From contig NZ_JAFFSX010000018.1 in assembly GCF_017948485.1 (NCBI RefSeq), positions 124,001 to 188,000 on the forward strand: DNA of 64,000 nucleotides. Reading direction: 5' to 3'. The stretch is from Streptomyces sp. GESEQ-35. Its GTDB lineage: Bacteria > Actinomycetota > Actinomycetes > Streptomycetales > Streptomycetaceae. Positions within the stretch are counted from its first letter, which is position 1. Every line of letters starts with the position of its first letter. Below, one piece after another: positions 59,571 to 64,000 of the stretch. A program made the position numbers and the translations under genes. A model generated the notes under the pieces. The model saw only the letters and a program-made list of their open reading frames with translations. It did not search any database and was not told the DNA's origin.

Positions 59571-60550
59571 AGGGCGGCTCCTACGAGGTCGAGTCCGGTG
59601 ACGAGCAGGGTCCTGAGGCCGGCCAGATCGGCGGCCGACGGGTCGGTGAGCGGGGCGCGGACGGGTCCCACCGGACGGCCGCGCAGCCGTGCCGCCGCCT
59701 TCACCAGCGACACGGCGTACCCGGGGACGCGGTCGCGGAGTTCGACGAGCGGGACGTAGAAGTCGCGCAGCAGCTTCTCCACGGTGCCGTCGTCGCCGCC
59801 CTTCAGAGCCTCGAAGAAGGCGTTCGCGATCTCGGGGGCGAAGGCGTGGACGGCGGAGGAGTAGGCGGGGACGCCGACGGCGGCGTAGGCGCGGGCCTGG
59901 ATCTCGGCGGTGGCGGCCCCGTTGAAGAACAGAAATCCCTCGGGTGCGGCGAGCGTGAGGCGCTGGAGCCGGTCGAGGTCGCTGTGGCCGTCCTTGAGAC
60001 CGATGACGCCCGGGATCTCCGTGATCTGCCTCAACGCGTCCACCCCGAAGGCGACCTGGCCCCGCTGGTAGGCGATGAGCGGCAGCCGGGTGCGGGCGGC
60101 GAGCTGCTCCAGCTGGGCGACCAGCCCGTCCTGCGGAGCGGCGACGAGGTAGTGCGGCAGCACGAGCAGGGCGTCGGCGCCGGCCTCCTCGGCGATCCGC
60201 GCGAGGCGAGCGGCCTGCGCCCAGCCGTATCCGGTCCCGGCCACGACGGGCACGCTCCCCCACGCTCGAACACCCTCGCGCGGGGGGACCCCCATCGCCG
60301 CCTCCTCGACCGCGATGGTCACGACCGTCCGGTACTCGTCCTCGTCCAGCGAGAAGAACTCGCCGGTGCCGCAGGCGGGGAAGACGGCACCGGGAGCGGT
60401 GGCCAGCCGGTCGGCGACATGGGCCCGGAAGCCGTCGGGGTCGAGGGAGCCGTCGTCGTGGAAGGAAGTCAGCGGGAAGGACAGCACACCGCCCGCCATA
60501 CCGTCCCGCAGTCGCCGGGTCACGGCCTCCGTGGCCGGTGCGCCGCCCAT
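59567..60550 (-). CDS. kdgD: 5-dehydro-4-deoxyglucarate dehydratase
   Basis: 327 residues, DapA superfamily. It decarboxylates and dehydrates the gudD product to 2-oxoglutarate semialdehyde. The N-terminus has GVLSFPLTSFHDDGSLDPDG and FPACGTGEFFSLDEDEY. The catalytic Lys is about 186 in GVIGLKDGHSDL and the Tyr is in LPLIAYQRGQVAFG. Residues 86-99 (MGVPPREGVRAWGS) do not belong to the family and are coded by an inserted GC-rich element. The ATG at 60550 has GGGGAG 8 nt upstream. It is first in the glucarate operon. Confidence 0.92.
   Translation of the reverse strand: MGGAPATEAVTRRLRDGMAGGVLSFPLTSFHDDGSLDPDGFRAHVADRLATAPGAVFPACGTGEFFSLDEDEYRTVVTIAVEEAAMGVPPREGVRAWGSVPVVAGTGYGWAQAARLARIAEEAGADALLVLPHYLVAAPQDGLVAQLEQLAARTRLPLIAYQRGQVAFGVDALRQITEIPGVIGLKDGHSDLDRLQRLTLAAPEGFLFFNGAATAEIQARAYAAVGVPAYSSAVHAFAPEIANAFFEALKGGDDGTVEKLLRDFYVPLVELRDRVPGYAVSLVKAAARLRGRPVGPVRAPLTDPSAADLAGLRTLLVTGLDLVGAAL
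60254..60295 (-). repeat. 42-bp GC-rich element inserted in frame in kdgD
   Basis: Read on the minus strand it starts ATGGGGGTCCCCCCGCGCGA and ends TTCGAGCGTGGGGGAGC. It resembles a short element that I recall as abundant between Streptomyces genes. It contains the palindrome GGGGGTCCCCC and adds exactly 14 codons, so kdgD stays open. Confidence 0.75.
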
Positions 60551-60593
60551 CACATCATCTCCCCATGTAGACGTCATCCACGTATGAAGACAG

Positions 60594-60622
60594 AGATTAG
60601 ATACGCGAACAGGGACCGTCAA
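60594..60622 (-). promoter_or_regulatory. Promoter of the kdgD-gudD operon
   Basis: On the minus strand TTGACG (60622-60617) and TAATCT (60599-60594) are separated by 17 bp, giving an expected start about 37 nt before the kdgD ATG. It lies in the 114-bp region shared with the IclR regulator. Confidence 0.65.
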
Positions 60623-60664
60623 TGGTTCTCACTGGTCCCGACCGCCGCGGATTACGATCGGCCC

Positions 60665-61447
60665 ATGTCAGAGACAGGGGGCGTCCGCGAGGTGAAGTCC
60701 GCGGCGCGAACGGTCGAGTTGCTGGAAGTCCTGGCCGCGCGCGGCGACCGCCCGGCCCGGCTCCAGGAGCTGGCGGACGAGCTGGAGGTGCCGCGCAGCT
60801 CCATGTACGCACTCCTGAAGACCCTGATCTCCCGCGGCTGGGTCCGCACGGACGTCACCGGCTCTCTCTACGGCATCGGCATCCGCGCCCTGCTCACCGG
60901 CACGAGCTACCTCGACTCCGACCCGCGCGTGAGGGTCGTACGCCCCTATCTGGACGAGGCGTCCCAGGCGCTCGGCGAGACGATCCACCTGGGCCGGCTG
61001 GACGGCCGGGACGTGGCCTATCTGGCGACGCGCGAATCGCACGAATACCTGCGGACGATCAGCCGGGTCGGGCGGCGGCTGCCGGCGCACGTGGGCGCGC
61101 TCGGCAAGGCGCTGCTGGCCGAGCGCCCGGACACCGAGCTGCCGGAAGGGCCGTACGAGGCCAGCACGCCCAACACGCACACGAGCCGGGAGTCATTGGC
61201 GGCCGACCTCGCGGAGGTCCGCACGCGCGGCTACTCCATCGACCGCGAGGAGGGCGTGACCGGGATCGTCGGCTTCGGTTTCGCGCTGCGGTACGACTCT
61301 CCGGCCCAGGACGCGATCAGCTGCTCGGTGCCGGTGGCCCGGCTGACGCCGGAGCACGAGGGGCAGATCGTCGCGGTGATGCGGGAGATCCGGCTGAAGA
61401 TCGAAACGACGGCGCCTGCGGCCGGCGGGGCCGTGCACTGGCGTTAG
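60665..61447 (+). CDS. IclR-family regulator
   Basis: 260 residues. Winged helix (about 8-75): SAARTVELLEVLAARGDRPA and VPRSSMYALLKTLISRGWVR. Effector domain (about 85-250): LGETIHLGRLDGRDVAYLAT, RLPAHVGALGKALLAERPD, and YSIDREEGVTGIVGFGFALR. It diverges from kdgD-gudD and is the likely regulator of glucarate use, with glucarate or an intermediate as effector (inference). The start ATG 60665 lacks a strong ribosome site. Confidence 0.92.
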   Translation: MSETGGVREVKSAARTVELLEVLAARGDRPARLQELADELEVPRSSMYALLKTLISRGWVRTDVTGSLYGIGIRALLTGTSYLDSDPRVRVVRPYLDEASQALGETIHLGRLDGRDVAYLATRESHEYLRTISRVGRRLPAHVGALGKALLAERPDTELPEGPYEASTPNTHTSRESLAADLAEVRTRGYSIDREEGVTGIVGFGFALRYDSPAQDAISCSVPVARLTPEHEGQIVAVMREIRLKIETTAPAAGGAVHWR

Positions 61448-61608
61448 CGTCCGTAAACGCCGGACGGGCCGGAATGGGCTGACCGACGCCCTCGTCTACC
61501 CGGCATCGTCACCCCCAAACAGGACGTGCCTCAGATCACACCCCCCGAACTTCTCTCCCGAACCGCGTGCTTGATACAAATTGCCCGCGCGTTCCTGTCC
61601 GTCGACGG

Positions 61609-62892
61609 ATGGCGCCCAACCCCCTTCTTGTCCCGTCGCTTTCGCATGCCCTGGGAACGCCCGTGTTCGCCCGCACCACCACGCCCTGGCCTCTCGTTGC
61701 CCTTTTCACGGCCGGGTACCTCGCCCCGTACCTCCTCCCGACCACCGTCGGCAGGCTCGACTCGGGACTCGCCCTCTCCGCCACCCAGGCGGGCGCCATC
61801 GGCAGTGCGCTGCTGCTGAGTTCGGCGTCGGCGGGCTTCCTGCTCGCCTCCCGCGTCGACCGCATCGGCCCGCGCACCCTCGCCCGCCTCGGCCTCGCCC
61901 TCGCCGCCGTCGGCTACGGCGGGGCCACGCTCACGCACACCGTCCCGGCCGTCGTCGCGGGCGCGGTCGTCGGTGGTTTCGGGTCGGGTACGGTCACCGC
62001 CGTCGCCGCCACCGGGATCGCCCGCCGGCCCGACCCGCACCGCGTCACCACGCTCGGGCTGCTCTGCGTCTCCGCGCTCGCGGGCGCCGTGTATCTGACG
62101 GTCCCGCATCTCGGTGCCGGGCACGGTCAGCCGCTTGCCGCCATCGCGCTCACAGCTCTGGCGGTATGGCCCGTGACCACTCGGCTCCCCGACCGGTCGG
62201 GCCCCGAACCGACGACCGGGCCCGAGCAGACCCCGCTCCCCCACCGGCGCTCCGGCCTCGTCCTCGCCGCCACCCTGCTGTGCTGGTCCCTCGCCCAGAA
62301 CTCCCTCTGGGGCGTCAGCGGCCGCATCGGCCTGATCCAGGCGCACCTCACCGAAGTCACCGTCGGCGCGGTGTTCGCCGTAGGCCTGGGCACAGGACTG
62401 CTCGGGGTGGTCGGCGCGAGCGCGCTGGGCCCCCGCCTCGGGCTCGCACTGCCGATCGGCGCCGGCACGGCCGTCATCGCCGGCTGCATCGTGCTCAGCG
62501 CGTCCGCGACCGACCTGACGACCTTCGCGACCGGCGAGATCGCCTGGAACACCCTCTACCCGATCGTCCTGTCCTACCTCATCGGCCTCGCCGCCTCCCT
62601 CGACCCACGCGGCCGCTGGGCAGTCCTGGCCGGCTCCGCATCCTCACTGGGCACGGCAGCGGGCCCGCTGGCGGGGAGCGTTCTGTCCGCGCAGGCCGGT
62701 TTCCCTGCCATGGGCGCGATGCTCGCGATCGGACTCCTCGTCATCGCGGTCCCGATGACGGCGGTCGCGCTGCACGTCGGGCGTTCGCAGGTGACGGAGA
62801 TCGTCGAGATCCCACTGGACACACTGCCCGGAGTCCCCGCCCAGCGCAGGGCATACGACACGGCAGGACCCCGGCGATCGGGTACCGATTGA
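61609..62892 (+). CDS. MFS permease
   Basis: 427 residues with about twelve hydrophobic helices. Helix 1 starts PLVALFTAGYLAPYLLPTTV and the loop after helix 2 is SRVDRIGPRTLARLGLALAA, a poor match to the usual motif A. The central loop (about 195-225) is Pro-rich and charged. The substrate is unknown. It lies 161 bp after the IclR gene; the intervening region shows no clear promoter, so a shared function with glucarate uptake is only positional. Confidence 0.75.
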   Translation: MAPNPLLVPSLSHALGTPVFARTTTPWPLVALFTAGYLAPYLLPTTVGRLDSGLALSATQAGAIGSALLLSSASAGFLLASRVDRIGPRTLARLGLALAAVGYGGATLTHTVPAVVAGAVVGGFGSGTVTAVAATGIARRPDPHRVTTLGLLCVSALAGAVYLTVPHLGAGHGQPLAAIALTALAVWPVTTRLPDRSGPEPTTGPEQTPLPHRRSGLVLAATLLCWSLAQNSLWGVSGRIGLIQAHLTEVTVGAVFAVGLGTGLLGVVGASALGPRLGLALPIGAGTAVIAGCIVLSASATDLTTFATGEIAWNTLYPIVLSYLIGLAASLDPRGRWAVLAGSASSLGTAAGPLAGSVLSAQAGFPAMGAMLAIGLLVIAVPMTAVALHVGRSQVTEIVEIPLDTLPGVPAQRRAYDTAGPRRSGTD

Positions 62893-62922
62893 GCGCCGAC
62901 TGGTAAACGCCGGTGCAGTGCA

Positions 62923-62975
62923 GCGCCCCGTCAGGGGCGCGGGGAACTGCGCGACCAGCCCCCACCGGCCCGCAG
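62923..62975 (-). repeat. Intergenic hairpin repeat, copy 6
   Basis: GCGCCCC (62923-62929)-GTCA-GGGGCGC (62934-62940), then GGGGAACTGCGCGACCAGCC and CCCACCGGCCCGCAG. In the minus orientation it starts 22 bp after the deaminase stop. Confidence 0.9.
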
Positions 62976-62997
62976 CAAAGCGACTACTCAGCGGCTC

Positions 62998-63990
62998 TCA
63001 GCCGAACTCATACGCCTCGACCTCCGCGAGATACCCCGCCCGCCGCTCCTCATCGTGCTCCAGGAAGGACGCGAGGAAGGAGTTGCGGGCCAGCTCCCGC
63101 AGCCGTTCCTCACCAAGCCCCAGCGCCGAACGCACCGCGTCGAAGTTGTCGCCCGCATAGCCACCGAAGTAGGCAGGATCGTCGGAGTTGACCGTGCACA
63201 GCAGCCCGGCGTCGAGCATCGCAGGGAGGGGGTGGTCGGCGAGGACATCGACGGTGCGCAGCCGGACATTCGACAGAGGGCACAGAGTCAGCGGCACGCG
63301 ATCCCGCACCAGCCTCTCGACGAGTCCCTCGTCCTCCATGCACCGAAGCCCGTGGTCGATCCGCTCGACTCCCAGCACATCCAGGGCCTCGACGATGTAC
63401 GACGGCGGCCCCTCCTCCCCCGCGTGCGCGACGCGCCGCAGCCCCATCTCCGCCGCCGCCTCGTACACCTCGCGGAACTTCACCGGCGGATGCCCGACCT
63501 CGGCGGAGTCGAGTCCGATGCCGACGATCCGGTCGAGATACGGCCTGGCCGCCTGAAGGGTCGCCATGGCCGACTCGGCGGGCTGGTCGCGCAGGAAGCA
63601 CATGATCAGCTGCGTGGAGACCCCGTGCGCCTCCTCGCTGCGGCCGAGTGCGCGGGACAGCCCCTCGACGACCGTCCCCATCGCCACCCCCCGGGCGATA
63701 TGGGCCTGCGGGTCGAAGAAGATCTCCGCATGCCGCACACCCTGCGCGGCGGCGCGGGCGAGGTAGGCGTCGGCGAGGTCCTCGAAGTCCTGTTCCGTCC
63801 GCAGGACGGCCATGAGCTCGTAGTACAGGTTCAGGAACGACTGGAGATCATCGAAGAGATACGCCTTGCGCAGCTCTTCGGTGTCGGCGTACCGAAGCTT
63901 GACGCCGTTGCGCGCGGCGAGCTCGAAGGCCAGCTCGGGCTCGAGCGTGCCTTCGATATGGAGGTGCAGTTCTGCTTTGGGGAGGGGCAT
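62998..63990 (-). CDS. Adenine/adenosine deaminase family protein, adenine-deaminase type
   Basis: 330 residues, amidohydrolase superfamily. Zinc ligands are HLH in KAELHLHIEGTLEPEL, the His of VAHAGEEGPPSYI (with the catalytic Glu), the DHG motif and the Asp of NSDDPAYFGGY. The last motif and IFFDPQAHIARG match the adenine deaminase branch (as in Pseudomonas PA0148) rather than classical adenosine deaminases, so adenine to hypoxanthine is the likelier reaction. Databases often call this type adenosine deaminase. The start is at 63990, 10 bases from the window end. Confidence 0.88.
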   Translation of the reverse strand: MPLPKAELHLHIEGTLEPELAFELAARNGVKLRYADTEELRKAYLFDDLQSFLNLYYELMAVLRTEQDFEDLADAYLARAAAQGVRHAEIFFDPQAHIARGVAMGTVVEGLSRALGRSEEAHGVSTQLIMCFLRDQPAESAMATLQAARPYLDRIVGIGLDSAEVGHPPVKFREVYEAAAEMGLRRVAHAGEEGPPSYIVEALDVLGVERIDHGLRCMEDEGLVERLVRDRVPLTLCPLSNVRLRTVDVLADHPLPAMLDAGLLCTVNSDDPAYFGGYAGDNFDAVRSALGLGEERLRELARNSFLASFLEHDEERRAGYLAEVEAYEFG

Positions 63991-64000
63991 CGAAATATCG

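Noticed and set aside
60551..60622. Upstream ATG at 60622 for kdgD
   Set aside because: The added 24 residues overlap the predicted -35/-10 elements, and ATG 60550 has a well-placed GGGGAG.
1..64000. tRNA or rRNA genes, CRISPR arrays, insertion sequences, prophage genes, replication origin
   Set aside because: I looked for CCA-type tRNA ends, regularly spaced repeats, transposase motifs, phage structural genes and DnaA-box clusters and saw none. A covariance or profile search would be needed to exclude small RNAs.

Overview
The window is GC-rich DNA from an actinomycete, almost certainly Streptomyces. The signs are strong third-position G/C, frequent GTG starts and ATGA/GTGA stop-start overlaps, twin-arginine lipoproteins, an XRE/DUF397 pair, MmyB-type regulators, leuA with a leader peptide, and a backbone order (zinc uptake, zur, uppS, recO ... 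leuA, phoH, ybeY, era) that I recall from the S. coelicolor SCO2505-SCO2539 region. I saw no tRNA, rRNA, CRISPR array, insertion sequence or prophage. Ortholog names come from memory of protein families; no search was run.

Layout. 1-2.4 kb: high-affinity zinc uptake (znuA end, znuC, znuB) and its regulator zur. 2.4-5.2 kb: uppS, recO (with a duplicated start region), a DUF1266 protein and two small proteins. 5.3-6.3 kb: Scr1-type XRE regulator plus DUF397 protein. 6.3-9.3 kb: a cobalamin riboswitch followed by a corrinoid-type ABC importer. 9.3-13.7 kb: GtrA-like protein, two-component system and ABC-2 exporter. 13.7-20.3 kb: a six-gene operon of uncharacterised families (SCO2521-SCO2525-like plus a membrane protein) with a divergent GNAT gene. 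The only in-frame TTA codons I found in the window lie in four of these seven genes. 21-27 kb: secreted peptidase, secreted glycosidase-like protein, class A beta-lactamase, and an ECF sigma factor with its membrane partner. 26.4-35.3 kb: FadR-type regulator, Dpp/Sat-like ABC importer (with a permease-ATPase fusion), NanA-like aldolase and secreted sialidase, together a likely sialic-acid scavenging locus. 35-40 kb: second two-component system, MMPL exporter, TerB-like protein. 40.4-42.3 kb: leuA with a four-leucine leader peptide. 42.5-43.9 kb: protealysin-like metalloprotease and emfourin-like inhibitor. 43.9-48.4 kb: beta-glucosidase plus sugar transporter, epimerase and MmyB regulator. 48.5-57 kb: phoH, ybeY, CNNM transporter, MmcQ, a drug exporter with its regulator, a degenerate cytidine deaminase, a secreted protein, an orphan PII protein and era. 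57-61.5 kb: PfkB kinase and a glucarate catabolic operon (kdgD, gudD) with a divergent IclR regulator. 61.6-64 kb: MFS permease and an adenine/adenosine deaminase.

Across the window a roughly 50-bp intergenic repeat ending in a GCGCCCC/GGGGCGC hairpin occurs six times, five times just downstream of a gene and in the same orientation as that gene. A different GC-rich 42-bp element sits in frame inside kdgD. The strongest candidate for an undescribed system is the 13.7-21 kb TTA-bearing cluster.
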